A DNA stretch of 54,418 bases from NCBI GenBank assembly GCA_000808095.1, contig CP009912.1:1-54418 (forward strand), read 5' to 3'. How positions within the stretch are numbered: the stretch's first letter is position 1; each line of letters starts with the position of its first letter. This DNA is from Borreliella chilensis (GTDB lineage: Bacteria > Spirochaetota > Spirochaetia > Borreliales > Borreliaceae). The notes under the pieces were generated by a model. The model worked only from the letters and a program-made list of their open reading frames with translations. It did not search any database and had not been told where the DNA came from. A program made the translations under genes and the position numbers. Positions 1 to 8,371 of the stretch are shown here, piece after piece.

Positions 1-112
1 GGTGTAATCTTAAGCTATTTTGCTCGAAAAGACTTATACTAGTACACAATAATTATTTAATTATTGTGTACTAGTATAAGTCTTTTCGAGCAAAATAGCT
101 TAAGATTACACC
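1..112. repeat. Left hairpin telomere, sequenced through the turn
   Basis: Bases 1-55 are the exact reverse complement of 58-112; only the central pair 56/57 (T/T) does not match. This is what an unfolded covalently closed hairpin end of a Borrelia linear plasmid looks like. The telomere box TAGTATA lies at 72-78, about 14-15 bases from the turn, as in known Borrelia ends. The physical left end is therefore near base 57, and bases 1-56 repeat the opposite strand. The telomere resolvase ResT that forms such ends is normally encoded on another plasmid (cp26) and is not seen here. Confidence 0.93.
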
Positions 113-143
113 TTACACTAAAAATTGATTATTAAGACATTAC

Positions 144-179
144 TTTTACTTTTACTTTTACTTTTACTTTTACTTTTAC
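144..179. repeat. Hexanucleotide tandem repeat next to the telomere
   Basis: Six perfect head-to-tail copies of TTTTAC, preceded by a partial copy (TAC, 141-143) and followed by a run of T. It lies 30 bases inside the telomere palindrome. No coding frame covers it. Copy number is likely to vary by replication slippage. Confidence 0.9.
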
Positions 180-520
180 TTTTTTTAAAAAAGTTTTCAC
201 AATATTTATCTAATAAAGCCCAAAAAATCCCTCAATTCTACGATTAGATTTTAATAAATCCAATTTTTCAAAATCCATACCAAGTTTCTTTAAATCTAAA
301 AAATTAATAATTGCTATTATCTTTTTATAAAAAAATCTCTTTCCTTTTAAAAACGATTTTCGAAACTGTTAACAGCTTTCTAATAAAATATTAAATTTTT
401 TAATTTTTGGAAATTTCAAAATTAACAATACATTGTATTTATATTAGGATAAATAAAATATATTGTTTTACTTTTTATATTAAATACAAAATGTGTCATA
501 CTCCCTAGCTATTCTTAGAA
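180..520. other. Subtelomeric non-coding stretch
   Basis: About 340 bases of very AT-rich sequence with no ORF that has a start signal and no family I recognise. It separates the telomere repeats from the promoter at 552. It may be decayed coding sequence, as is common near Borrelia telomeres, but I see nothing specific. Confidence 0.5.
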
Positions 521-533
521 TAATAATTTTATT

Positions 534-579
534 ATCAAATAATAAAATTATTTGATATTTTGTCAATATGGTATATAAT
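534..579 (+). promoter_or_regulatory. Promoter with overlapping inverted repeat before the 591 ORF
   Basis: A sigma-70-like promoter: -35 TTGATA (552-557), 16-base spacer, -10 TATAAT (574-579). A perfect inverted repeat, ATCAAATAA (534-542) and TTATTTGAT (548-556), covers the -35 box and could be an operator. The expected transcription start near 586 leaves only about five bases before the ATG at 591. Confidence 0.6.
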
Positions 580-590
580 ATTATTTAATA

Positions 591-950
591 ATGGTTAAAT
601 ATCATATTAAAGAACGTATTTTGAAAAAACATGTATTTACTAAAATAGTATTAATGGTTGGCAATGAAATATATAATTTAAATACGAGAAAAACCTTGAA
701 ATTATTCTACAACATTCAAATAAGACAAAAAATAACTTCTTTAAGGGGTTATATAAAAAAACTTATAAAAGTTAAAGGGGTTTTTAATAAACTTGAAAAA
801 AGTAATACAGCAAATAAGCCAAATCAGAGAGATTTTAAAATAGGGCAACTTAATTCCAAACATTACTTTAAATTAATAACTAAAAAATCAAACAAACAGC
901 AAAATAAATTGGAAATTTTAAGTCCAAAAACACTAGAAATGCTCAATTAA
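591..950 (+). CDS. Hypothetical basic protein, subtelomeric
   Basis: Encodes 119 residues, lysine-rich and basic throughout, with no signal peptide, no clear membrane segment and no motif I recognise. It starts at ATG 591 without a Shine-Dalgarno sequence but directly behind a strong promoter (552-579). A hairpin with a T run follows at 983-1018, so it is a complete single-gene unit. I recall no counterpart at this place in B31 lp54. It could be a small DNA-binding protein or the remnant of a larger plasmid gene; nothing in the sequence decides this. Confidence 0.5.
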   Translation: MVKYHIKERILKKHVFTKIVLMVGNEIYNLNTRKTLKLFYNIQIRQKITSLRGYIKKLIKVKGVFNKLEKSNTANKPNQRDFKIGQLNSKHYFKLITKKSNKQQNKLEILSPKTLEMLN

Positions 951-982
951 TCATTAAATTGATAAATGGTTTTAAAGAGTTT

Positions 983-1019
983 AAGGAAGAGAAGATTAAT
1001 CTTCGATTCCTTTTTTTTA
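983..1019 (+). terminator. Rho-independent terminator after the 591 ORF
   Basis: AAGGAA (983-988) pairs with TTCCTT (1007-1012) around an inner GAAGATT/AATCTTC arm, followed by a run of T to 1018. Confidence 0.6.
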
Positions 1020-1132
1020 AATTTAAAAGTAATATATAATATATTTACTAAAAATCGCCTTGGGAACTAATTCAATAATAACAAAAAGTGCAAATACTGA
1101 AAAATAAGTACAATAAATCAGCATTTCAAGAA

Positions 1133-1162
1133 GATTTCAACGCCCTAATGGGCGTTGAAATC
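1133..1162 (-). terminator. Stable hairpin at the 3' end of the 1183-2355 gene
   Basis: A perfect 13-base stem (GATTTCAACGCCC, 1133-1145, with its complement at 1150-1162) and a four-base TAAT loop. It lies 21 bases beyond the stop codon of the minus-strand lipoprotein gene. GC content is high for this DNA. There is no long T run on the minus strand, so it may act as an mRNA-stabilising end rather than a classical terminator. Confidence 0.6.
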
Positions 1163-1182
1163 GATCTACAAAATTATTTTTA

Positions 1183-2355
1183 TTATTTAATAGCCACTAC
1201 CAAAGTATCTAAAGCTTTAATTCTTTCTTTTAATTTTTTAGAAAAACCTTTTGCTTCATCAAGCTTAGTTAATAAATCTTCATAATAATGACTACTACTT
1301 CCAAGCATGCTAATTAATTCTTTACATCTATGAATTAAGTTTGAATAATATATTGATTGTAATTTCTCAGGACCAATGCCTTTGGGATTAGAATTTATAT
1401 AATCTTCGTAATTATAAACATTTTTGAAATCTGCCTCTTCATGGATTGAAAATGATTTAAAATAAAGCTGCTTCAAAGTACTGTCTTTGTGAACATTGCC
1501 ACTTGTTAATGCCTCATCATATCCAATCAGCTTTACAGCCTCATTAACTAAATTAAGAGATTTACTATTTTCTGCTTTAACTTCCCTATCAAAAAGAAAT
1601 CTTAAAGGGTATGGATAACTGGTAGATAGTACTTTCTCATAGTAAAGCTTTGACTTAGTAGTTGCAATTTTAGCCTCTAAGATTATATCTAGGATTGAAT
1701 CTAATACATTCCCCATTTTCATCTTTATAGTCTCATCATCATCCTTATACCCAAACAAACTTCTAAATCCGCTTCTAATAGGAGCTCCAATAAGACTCTT
1801 AAATGAACCGCCTATGTCTGTCCAACTCATTGAAGAATCTTCTTTATACTCCAACCCTTTAGCTTGCTTTTCAATCTCAGATTTAACTTTTTCAAATTCT
1901 TCTTTTACATTTAATTTCTCTTCTTCACTTGGAATTTTTGTAAAATCCAATACTACAGGAGTAAAAGAGCTTCTAGTAGAGTAAGAATAAGAATCTTCTT
2001 CTTCAATAGCATTAGAATAACCACTAAAAATAGTTTGTGACTCAGATCCATATGAATCATAAGAAACTTCAAAAAGATTTGATTCACCCTCAAGAACATT
2101 AAAATGATTGCTTGATCCTGCCATATAAGAAGAAAATTCTCTTTCCCCAGAAATGAAATTATTTGTTTCACCACCCAACCCAATCAAACAGTTTTCCAAA
2201 GCCTCATCCTTATCAAGACCTTCAACAGCTGCCTTCCCGCCCAAAGTAATTCCTGCTTCTAAATACCCTTTAACTCCTCCTTTTGCATTCATATCACAGC
2301 TTGCAATTAAAGCTAAAGACATAAGCATAATTTTATTAAAAATCTTTTTTCCCAA
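1183..2355 (-). CDS. Large subtelomeric lipoprotein, unknown function
   Basis: I place the start at TTG 2355 rather than the ATG at 2400, because AAAGGAGGA stands a few bases upstream of the TTG. The product then begins with a clean lipoprotein signal: basic GKKIFNK, a hydrophobic stretch and the lipobox ALIASC. The 390-residue product has a glycine/serine/acidic region after the cysteine, then a mostly helical C-terminal two thirds. The length and signal recall the paralogous Borrelia lipoproteins found near plasmid and chromosome ends (BB0844/BBK01 type), but I cannot confirm this. In the B31 lp54 I remember, the P13 paralogue is the first gene, so this gene looks like a subtelomeric addition. 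Confidence 0.75.
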   Translation of the reverse strand: MGKKIFNKIMLMSLALIASCDMNAKGGVKGYLEAGITLGGKAAVEGLDKDEALENCLIGLGGETNNFISGEREFSSYMAGSSNHFNVLEGESNLFEVSYDSYGSESQTIFSGYSNAIEEEDSYSYSTRSSFTPVVLDFTKIPSEEEKLNVKEEFEKVKSEIEKQAKGLEYKEDSSMSWTDIGGSFKSLIGAPIRSGFRSLFGYKDDDETIKMKMGNVLDSILDIILEAKIATTKSKLYYEKVLSTSYPYPLRFLFDREVKAENSKSLNLVNEAVKLIGYDEALTSGNVHKDSTLKQLYFKSFSIHEEADFKNVYNYEDYINSNPKGIGPEKLQSIYYSNLIHRCKELISMLGSSSHYYEDLLTKLDEAKGFSKKLKERIKALDTLVVAIK

Positions 2356-2574
2356 AATTTTCCTCCTTTGTCTGTAATAAAAACAAACATTATACAGCAA
2401 ATACTAAAATTTGCTCTTCAAAACAAAAACTTATTAGGGATTTTTACTTAACTTAAAAAATTGATTTTTGCAAATCACAACCTTCTTTACTTACAATAAA
2501 AAATAATATTAATTTATTCTAAATTGAGCTAATATTTTACTTGTCAAAATTTATTCTCAGGAGATAACAAAAAT

Positions 2575-3060
2575 ATGAAAAAAATTTCAACATTAATATT
2601 GATTTTTTGCTTAACAATTCAAATCTTTGCTACAAAAGATAAACAAGATAGAATTGAAAAAGGAATTGAAAGTTTTAATAAATACGATGCGGACAAAAAA
2701 AATCCAATAGGACCATTTCTTTTAAATTTATTTTTGCCTTTTGGAATAGGATCCTTTGTCCAAGGTGATTATATTGGCGGTAGCTCCGTGCTAGGATTCA
2801 ATTTACTAGGAGCAATCCTTTGGGGAACTGGTATTATGCTTAACGCCCGTGAAGCGCAATTAACTGGAACCATACTAATAGGAGTAGGAGCAAGTATGAT
2901 TTTAACATCCTACATAACCTCACTTATTATTCCATTTACATTTGCAAATTGGTATAATGGAAATCTTAAAAAAAGGCTCAGCACTGAACTTGCGGGCTTT
3001 GAACCTAATTTTGATATTGGAATAAATGGATTCCAACTGTCATTGAAAAAAAGCTATTAA
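2575..3060 (+). CDS. P13-family outer-membrane channel protein (BBA01-like)
   Basis: 161 residues with a cleavable signal peptide (residues about 1-19, ending near IFAT) and two or three glycine-rich hydrophobic segments (about 45-65, 75-90, 95-125). This matches the Borrelia P13 family. The chromosomal P13 (BB0034) is a surface channel protein, and the lp54 copy BBA01 is known to form similar channels. The start ATG 2575 follows a CAGGAGATAAC ribosome site. It is transcribed alone, divergent from the 2355 lipoprotein, and ends at the hairpin 3080-3118. The family assignment is firm; channel activity is taken from the family. Confidence 0.85.
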   Translation: MKKISTLILIFCLTIQIFATKDKQDRIEKGIESFNKYDADKKNPIGPFLLNLFLPFGIGSFVQGDYIGGSSVLGFNLLGAILWGTGIMLNAREAQLTGTILIGVGASMILTSYITSLIIPFTFANWYNGNLKKRLSTELAGFEPNFDIGINGFQLSLKKSY

Positions 3061-3079
3061 ATGAATAATAGAATAGTAA

Positions 3080-3118
3080 AATTTTTATTTCTACTATTAG
3101 ATAGTAGAAATAAAAATT
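3080..3118 (+). terminator. Hairpin after the P13-family gene
   Basis: A perfect 18-base stem (3080-3097 with 3101-3118) and a three-base loop, 20 bases past the stop codon. The arms are rich in A and T, so it can end transcription in either direction. Confidence 0.65.
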
Positions 3119-3193
3119 AAATTAAAATCTCTTTTAAAAGACCTTGAGAATGCTGAACATTCTTACAATATTTAAACTTGTATAATATTAATC

Positions 3194-3271
3194 ATTAAAA
3201 TGCTCCAAATGCGAAATTGGCATAATTATTAATAATGCATAATTATTATTATTAATTAAAATGTTCTAAAT
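3194..3271 (+). repeat. Direct repeat upstream of the BBA03-like gene
   Basis: ATTAAAATGCTCCAAAT (3194-3210) is repeated as ATTAAAATGTTCTAAAT (3255-3271), with two mismatches in 17 bases and 61 bases from start to start. Both copies lie within 145 bases of the next gene start. They could be binding sites for a regulator or a small duplication. Confidence 0.5.
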
Positions 3272-3335
3272 ATCATATTTAAATGATATAATTACTAATT
3301 ATTAATAATTAAAACTACTTTTTAAGGAGACTATT

Positions 3336-3863
3336 TTGAAAAAAAGTATTATTATATTTACCATGTTGGCATTTCTATTTAGCTGTACAAATAAAACTAA
3401 TGTTGACAATCTAAATAATGATCTGGATGAAGAATCTCAAAAATTACAATCTAAACCAAATCTAGTTGATGATGATAGAATTGAATTTAGCAAAACAACA
3501 GATTTAGAAAAGTTAATCAGCAAATTAAATTTAAATGACACTGAAAAAGAAGCACTAACCTTTCTAACAAACTCGTTAAAAGAAAAATTAATGGACGAAA
3601 ATATCGGCATAAATTTCAAAAAAACTGGTGGAGATGAGAGTAAAATAGAAGAGACTATACATCAATTCTTATCGGATTTAAAAGAAAATGAAATAAAAGA
3701 AATGCTTGCAAAAATTAAGGAAAACAAAGATAAAAAAGAACAAAATCCTAATAATGCTCAAGAGCTAGATACTTACAAAAGTATACTTGCTAGCGGATTT
3801 GATGGGATGTTTGAAAAAATAGACTCAAAAAATACATTTGAAAATCTTAAAATAGTCGAATAA
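3336..3863 (+). CDS. BBA03-like lipoprotein
   Basis: 175 residues. The TTG start (3336) is set by AAGGAGA ten bases upstream. The signal peptide ends in the lipobox FLFSC (Cys17). The rest is charged and helical, with an LNDTEKEALTFL segment that resembles the first helix of BBA07 and of Mlp lipoproteins. Position next to the S2/S1 genes and size match B31 BBA03, a lipoprotein reported to help spirochaetes compete in mixed tick-to-mouse transmission. It converges on the S2 gene and shares the terminator at 3903-3933. Confidence 0.75.
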   Translation: MKKSIIIFTMLAFLFSCTNKTNVDNLNNDLDEESQKLQSKPNLVDDDRIEFSKTTDLEKLISKLNLNDTEKEALTFLTNSLKEKLMDENIGINFKKTGGDESKIEETIHQFLSDLKENEIKEMLAKIKENKDKKEQNPNNAQELDTYKSILASGFDGMFEKIDSKNTFENLKIVE

Positions 3864-3902
3864 TAAACTCAAATTAAGTCTGAAATTTGTAATTAATTGA
3901 AA

Positions 3903-3933
3903 AAAAGCTAGTGGTTAAAAACCACTAGCTTTT
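3903..3933. terminator. Bidirectional terminator between convergent genes
   Basis: AAAAGCTAGTGGTT (3903-3916) pairs perfectly with 3920-3933, with an AAA loop and A/T tracts on both sides. It sits between the BBA03-like gene (+) and the S2 gene (-). Confidence 0.8.
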
Positions 3934-3944
3934 AAAACAACCTT

Positions 3945-4784
3945 TTAGTTAATCAACGAACTGAATGCACAACTTTTACTTTTTATACTAGGATATTTTT
4001 CAATTATTTTTTTCATAGAAACATCAAAAAGCTTAGAATCAAGTGAAATTCTGTGAACCTTCTCATTTTGCGGATTTTGTTTAGACTTAATGGTAACCTC
4101 AGCAATCATATCGCTCCAAGCTCCGTTGCTATAAAGAGCAGTAAAAGCTTCAACCACCTTTTTAGCATCACTAACCCCAAAAGGATAGGCGGTTACAAGT
4201 CCCGATTCAACCGATTTTTCAGACATTGGAACTCCAAAAAATCCTCCCTTATTCTCATTAAAATTAATATCTCTTCCCTTACTTATCAATTTAAATCCAG
4301 AAATAGAATAAAGAGGATCACTCTCAATAGTAGTCTCAAAAATTATTAATGGCATGGCATAAGAAATATAACTCCCATCAACAGGGGAAACAAGATAAGA
4401 ATACTTAATGCCTTTAAGCTCTTCAATAGAACGACCACACTCATCAAGCAAATCTCTGGCTTTAATTTTCACCCACCTAACATTAACCGATAAAAACAAC
4501 ATGGAAATTGATTTTGTTCCTTCTAAAAACTCAATTTGGTTGTAATCAATAAATTTATTTTTATTTTCAAGAACCTTTAAAGGCTTATAATTTTGAAAAT
4601 CAGACACCACCCCAGAATTATCATACAATAGACCAAAATTAGTTAAACCCAAAACCCTTTTCCCCTGACCCAGTCTACCTGATCTATTTACTCCAAAAAG
4701 CTCACTTTCTTCTTCTATTTCTGACTTACTATCTAAAGAACAGCTGAAAATTAAAACTACAACAGATACAATGACTCTTTTCAA
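3945..4784 (-). CDS. S2 antigen-like lipoprotein (BBA04)
   Basis: 279 residues starting at TTG 4784 behind GGGGGGAG. The short signal peptide ends in the lipobox LIFSC (Cys15). The body is compact, with many beta-type stretches and few low-complexity segments, unlike the helical PF54 proteins. Order and strand next to the S1 gene identify it as the S2 antigen of lp54. Its function is unknown; it is a membrane lipoprotein recognised by infection serum in B. burgdorferi. It lies 88 bases downstream of S1 and is probably partly cotranscribed with it. Confidence 0.8.
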   Translation of the reverse strand: MKRVIVSVVVLIFSCSLDSKSEIEEESELFGVNRSGRLGQGKRVLGLTNFGLLYDNSGVVSDFQNYKPLKVLENKNKFIDYNQIEFLEGTKSISMLFLSVNVRWVKIKARDLLDECGRSIEELKGIKYSYLVSPVDGSYISYAMPLIIFETTIESDPLYSISGFKLISKGRDINFNENKGGFFGVPMSEKSVESGLVTAYPFGVSDAKKVVEAFTALYSNGAWSDMIAEVTIKSKQNPQNEKVHRISLDSKLFDVSMKKIIEKYPSIKSKSCAFSSLIN

Positions 4785-4872
4785 AACACTCCCCCCTTAA
4801 TATTTAAAATTCTTAAATTATATTATTAGAAGCAAATGTAGTCCATTTAACAATAAAATCAAAATAAAAAAA

Positions 4873-6129
4873 TCAACGCCTGCTAATCTCTTTTACCAAA
4901 CTGTTTAAAATGCGATTTATATAATCATAGAGTTTTTTATTCTTACCAATATTGTTGTAATAAAGTTTAAAAATCTCTAAAAAAGTATTTCTAACCTTAA
5001 GAATCAATACTCTTCTGTTTTTATTCTCAACAGAACCTAATGCTTGTTTGAAAGATTTGCGTGATTTTTCCATTTCATTTAAGAAAACCTTAACATCATA
5101 ATTTAATGTTATTTCCTCTAGCTTTCTTAATATCAACCTAGAATATTCCTTCCCAAGTCTTTTAAATAAATTATCAAGACTCTCATTATCTAACTCTCCG
5201 TCTAGCAAAACCCTACAAAATTGCAGCACCTCATCTTCTTCGTCTGTTAAATTACGCTTCCAATTTAAATACCAATCAAGCTCTGACTTTGTAGTAAGAG
5301 AAAAATTTTTTAATTCAAGAAGCTCTTTGCTAATACTATTAACTTGTTGATCGATTGTTTTTTCAAGAGCAACTAGAATGTCTGTGTTTGAACCGTTAGC
5401 ATTAATCTTGGTAAGATAAAATTGTTGACACAAATTCATATCTAAAAGAGAAATTTCGTCTTCTCTGTCGCTTTTATCGGAATAATTTTCAATCAACCTC
5501 ATTAAAACACTTATTTTAGAAGATAAATCCCCCCAACGCTTTTTACCTATATCAATCAAAAATTGATTCACATCTTTTTCACTGTACCTATACTTTACTA
5601 ACACTTCATCAGCGTTTAAAAGCCATCCACCAAGAGCATATCTATTTTCATCATTTTGTAAAGATTTCTTGAAAAACTCAAAATTCTTATCCTCTTCTAA
5701 GTTTAAATTAGGAATCCAAATCTCATTATGAGTATTTTTCAGCAAAGCTTTACTGTACCTTGACTTACCAATATTGTGCTTTGAAGAATTTTTTTGCAAA
5801 GGACTAGAATTGTCTAAGATAGCTAAATCATGGCTATCTTGATCTAAATTTGTTGACAATAAATTCTTAGAATTTTTTAAAGTTTGTAAATCCTTTTCAG
5901 AACCTTTAAATTCTCTTAAGCTTGATTGACTATTTTTTCTACTTTTAAAATTACTTGAATTAGAACCTTTAGATTCATTATTTTTAAACTCTAAAGATCT
6001 TTTTTTATTGCTGATTAAATCTTGTTTATTGTTAGAAGTGGTAATTTTTAAATCTTCTTCTAAAGACTTGCTATTACAATTAACAAACAATAGAAAGCTC
6101 GTAACAAATGCAATTCCTATTTTATTCAT
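4873..6129 (-). CDS. S1 antigen-like lipoprotein (BBA05)
   Basis: 418 residues. ATG 6129 follows AGAGGAA. The signal peptide ends in LLFVNC (Cys19). Residues 20-130 are serine-, lysine- and asparagine-rich and probably disordered; the remainder is helical. This corresponds to the S1 antigen BBA05 of lp54. B31 BBA05 is a secreted or surface antigen with no proven function. The gene lies upstream of S2 on the same strand. Confidence 0.8.
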   Translation of the reverse strand: MNKIGIAFVTSFLLFVNCNSKSLEEDLKITTSNNKQDLISNKKRSLEFKNNESKGSNSSNFKSRKNSQSSLREFKGSEKDLQTLKNSKNLLSTNLDQDSHDLAILDNSSPLQKNSSKHNIGKSRYSKALLKNTHNEIWIPNLNLEEDKNFEFFKKSLQNDENRYALGGWLLNADEVLVKYRYSEKDVNQFLIDIGKKRWGDLSSKISVLMRLIENYSDKSDREDEISLLDMNLCQQFYLTKINANGSNTDILVALEKTIDQQVNSISKELLELKNFSLTTKSELDWYLNWKRNLTDEEDEVLQFCRVLLDGELDNESLDNLFKRLGKEYSRLILRKLEEITLNYDVKVFLNEMEKSRKSFKQALGSVENKNRRVLILKVRNTFLEIFKLYYNNIGKNKKLYDYINRILNSLVKEISRR

Positions 6130-6531
6130 AAATTAAATTTCCTCTATTTAATTATTGGTTTAAATAAAAATATAGCTCACTTTATATACACTAAATGCAT
6201 ACATTATGTTAATTCTTACTTTAAAAGGAATTAAGCTTAAAATTGTTTTAACAATTCTTTTTTTAAAAAACAAAAAAAGAATTAAAATAGCTTTAATACT
6301 TGTTAAGCTTAAATTACTTTGTAAAAACCTTTTAAAATAAATTAGTATTAATAATATATATTTTTTTAATATTTTAAAATTTCGCAAAAAATCACAAACG
6401 CTCTCAGTATTTAAATAATGAAAATTTGCATTTCAAAATTTAAAGATATTTACAGCAAATATACAAATACAAATAGAAAGATCAACTCTCTTTAGGAGAG
6501 TTAATCAAACAATTTATTAACATGGAAAAAG
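6130..6531. other. Intergenic region with nested inverted repeats
   Basis: About 400 bases between the S1 gene start and the end of the BBA07-like gene. It contains AATTGTTTTAACAATT (6241-6256), an AATTCTTTTTT/AAAAAAGAATT pair just after it, and two TTAAGCTTAA-type motifs near 6232 and 6304. A 75-codon minus-strand frame runs through these repeats without a convincing ribosome site. The region most likely holds the S1 promoter and decayed sequence. Confidence 0.45.
6484..6502 (-). terminator. Hairpin after the BBA07-like gene
   Basis: AACTCTC (6484-6490) pairs with GAGAGTT (6496-6502), loop TTTAG, 30 bases beyond the stop codon on the minus strand. Confidence 0.55.
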
Positions 6532-6996
6532 TTAAAAAGAAGCAGACACATCATAATTCTTCACGCGATTACAAGCCTCTTCAATGCTTTTACTAGTAAT
6601 AAAGGATTGTCTCAAATTTTCTATGTAAACTTTTTCAACTTGTAACAACTGCTGTTTAGCATTAGCAACATTCGCATCATTTGAACCCTCAAGAGTTATT
6701 TTGGCCTTTCTTTTAGCTTGCAAACACTTAACAACAGTAGCAAGCATTTCTTTAGCTCTATCTTCACCTAAAGTGAAAATTTGATTAAACTTATCCGGAT
6801 TGCTATCAAGAACCACTTGTTTAAGAAAAAACAAAGCTTCCTTTTGGTCATCATTTAAAGAGTCTACTAAAGACCTTTTAAGGTCACCATTTAATGCATC
6901 ATTAGAAGAGTTTGAAGACCTTTCCCTAATCTCAGGATAATTAAATTCTTTACAAGAGAAGAGCAATAAAATAACAAATAATAAAATATTTTTCAT
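6532..6996 (-). CDS. BBA07-like surface lipoprotein
   Basis: 154 residues from ATG 6996, chosen because GGGAGA precedes it and the product then starts with a proper lipoprotein signal ending in LLLFSC; the longer frame adds nine residues in front of it. Helical after the cysteine, with an LNDDQKEALFFLKQ segment shared with Mlp-type lipoproteins. BBA07 of B31 is labelled ChpAI in old annotation but is a surface lipoprotein of the RpoN-RpoS regulon reported to matter in tick transmission. It diverges from the phage baseplate operon at 7167. Confidence 0.8.
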   Translation of the reverse strand: MKNILLFVILLLFSCKEFNYPEIRERSSNSSNDALNGDLKRSLVDSLNDDQKEALFFLKQVVLDSNPDKFNQIFTLGEDRAKEMLATVVKCLQAKRKAKITLEGSNDANVANAKQQLLQVEKVYIENLRQSFITSKSIEEACNRVKNYDVSASF

Positions 6997-7120
6997 ACAG
7001 TCTCCCACGCTGTGCTTGCACAAATATTTAAATTTAAAAATTAAATAAACTTTTTTTTAAAAAAATATAAACTATAATATATCTCAACATTTAAAATAAT
7101 AAACATTTTATAAAACTTTA

Positions 7121-7149
7121 TAGCAATATCGAATAAAATATGTTAAAAT
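7121..7149 (+). promoter_or_regulatory. Putative promoter of the baseplate/lysis operon
   Basis: -35 TAGCAA (7121-7126), 17-base spacer, -10 TAAAAT (7144-7149). The start codon is only 17 bases further on and has no Shine-Dalgarno sequence, so the mRNA leader would be about 11 bases. Confidence 0.45.
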
Positions 7150-7166
7150 GACTTTAGTAGTTAAAA

Positions 7167-7502
7167 ATGGAAATTAAAATTGACGAAAAATTTAATATTG
7201 TATTTAACAATGATCTTGAATTAATAGAAAACATTGAAGAACAAAAACAGCGTTTATTCTTTTATCTTAAAACACCAAAAGGTAGCTTAAAAGAAAATCC
7301 AAATTATGGATTTGACCATAACTTTTACTTTAAGCTTTGCAAAGCCAATAAACTAGAATCTATTAAAAATTTTTTTCTAAACCTTTCAAAAGAGCTTAAA
7401 ATAGATCTTATCAATGTAAAGCCAAGCATTAAAAACAAAACAGTAATAATAGAATTTTTCTTTTTAGGAAAAGACACTTTAAAAATGGATTTTAAAATAT
7501 GA
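7167..7502 (+). CDS. gp25/GpW-like phage baseplate protein (BBA08)
   Basis: 111 residues. The segment TPKGSLKENPNYGFD (about residues 37-51) carries the TP-x-G ... P-x-x-G signature of gp25/GpW baseplate wedge proteins, which are about this size. In contractile-tail phages this protein, with J and I, forms the wedge that joins the central hub. The stop overlaps the next start by four bases. No ribosome site is visible in front of ATG 7167. The family call comes from motif, size and order. Confidence 0.7.
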   Translation: MEIKIDEKFNIVFNNDLELIENIEEQKQRLFFYLKTPKGSLKENPNYGFDHNFYFKLCKANKLESIKNFFLNLSKELKIDLINVKPSIKNKTVIIEFFFLGKDTLKMDFKI

Positions 7503-8371
7503 GTATAATTTTTGATAAAAACTTAGGAATACTAGAAAAAACAATAGAAGAAATTCAAAATGAAAAAAAACATATTTTGAGAACAAAATATGGCATAAAC
7601 ATTAAAGATAATTCAATTTACGACATAATAAACTTTCCAAGCTCAAGTATTGACAAACAAATATCAAAAGCCTTGAAAGAGCTCTTTTCTAAAATAGAAG
7701 AAAACGGAAGCTATTTTAATGCACTAAAAGAAGATTTGAGCACACCTAAAAGCTCAACTTATGAAGCAATACGAAAGACTTTACTAAATGTTGATGGTGT
7801 TCAGTACCTAAATATTTTAAGTGGACCTGGAACAATTGATCTTTATTTAATACTACAAGACAATTGTTTTGAAGACGAAGAAAAAACTCAAATTAAAATT
7901 AAAACCAAACAAAATATTTGGCAAGCAATATACTATACAGCACCAAGTGGAACTGTTTTTAAAGGCAATATTGAGATTGAGTTTTTAAACAGCCATAATC
8001 AAAAAAAAATATACAAATTCAGCTTAGGCAAAATAAAATACGTGTATCTTAAAGCGGTCTACAAAACAGAAGCAAAAGACGCAATCTACAAAGAAATAGA
8101 TTCTCAAATAAGAGATATTTACAACAAAATTGTAAACGAAAAATACATTGAAATGGGAACATCTCTTAGATACCAAGACTTTCTTGCACCAGTTAGCATT
8201 ATAAAGGGAATAAAAGAGCTGAGAATCGGAACTTGCATTAAAAAAGACAATACAAAAAAAATCTCAGAACTGGGTGACAGTGATTTCACATTCAATAAAG
8301 ATGAAAGCGTTAAGGAGAATGAAATCATTCTTTTTGACACAAGCAAAAGACTGCTTATTAACAGAGAATGA
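7499..8371 (+). CDS. Baseplate J-like protein (DUF276, BBA09)
   Basis: 290 residues, matching the Borrelia DUF276 family found on cp32 and lp54. It has the layout of baseplate J proteins: a helical N-terminal part, a central segment (about 85-180) with SSTYEAIRKTLLNVDGVQ and an SGTVFKGNIEIEF strand, and a C-terminal domain ending in an IKELRIG strand. It sits between a gp25/W-like and a DUF735 gene with four-base overlaps, as J does between W and I in P2-like phages. It should build the baseplate wedge. Confidence 0.75.
   Translation: MSIIFDKNLGILEKTIEEIQNEKKHILRTKYGINIKDNSIYDIINFPSSSIDKQISKALKELFSKIEENGSYFNALKEDLSTPKSSTYEAIRKTLLNVDGVQYLNILSGPGTIDLYLILQDNCFEDEEKTQIKIKTKQNIWQAIYYTAPSGTVFKGNIEIEFLNSHNQKKIYKFSLGKIKYVYLKAVYKTEAKDAIYKEIDSQIRDIYNKIVNEKYIEMGTSLRYQDFLAPVSIIKGIKELRIGTCIKKDNTKKISELGDSDFTFNKDESVKENEIILFDTSKRLLINRE

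Noticed and set aside
144..179. CRISPR-like array
   Set aside because: The units are six bases with no spacers. No other regularly spaced repeat of CRISPR size and no cas gene was seen in the window.
1088..1285. 65-codon plus-strand frame near the left end
   Set aside because: It runs through the 1133-1162 hairpin and the 3' end of the minus-strand lipoprotein gene, and has no ribosome site.
6160..6387. 75-codon minus-strand frame upstream of the S1 gene
   Set aside because: It is made of low-complexity AT sequence and nested inverted repeats, with no start signal and no resemblance to a protein family.
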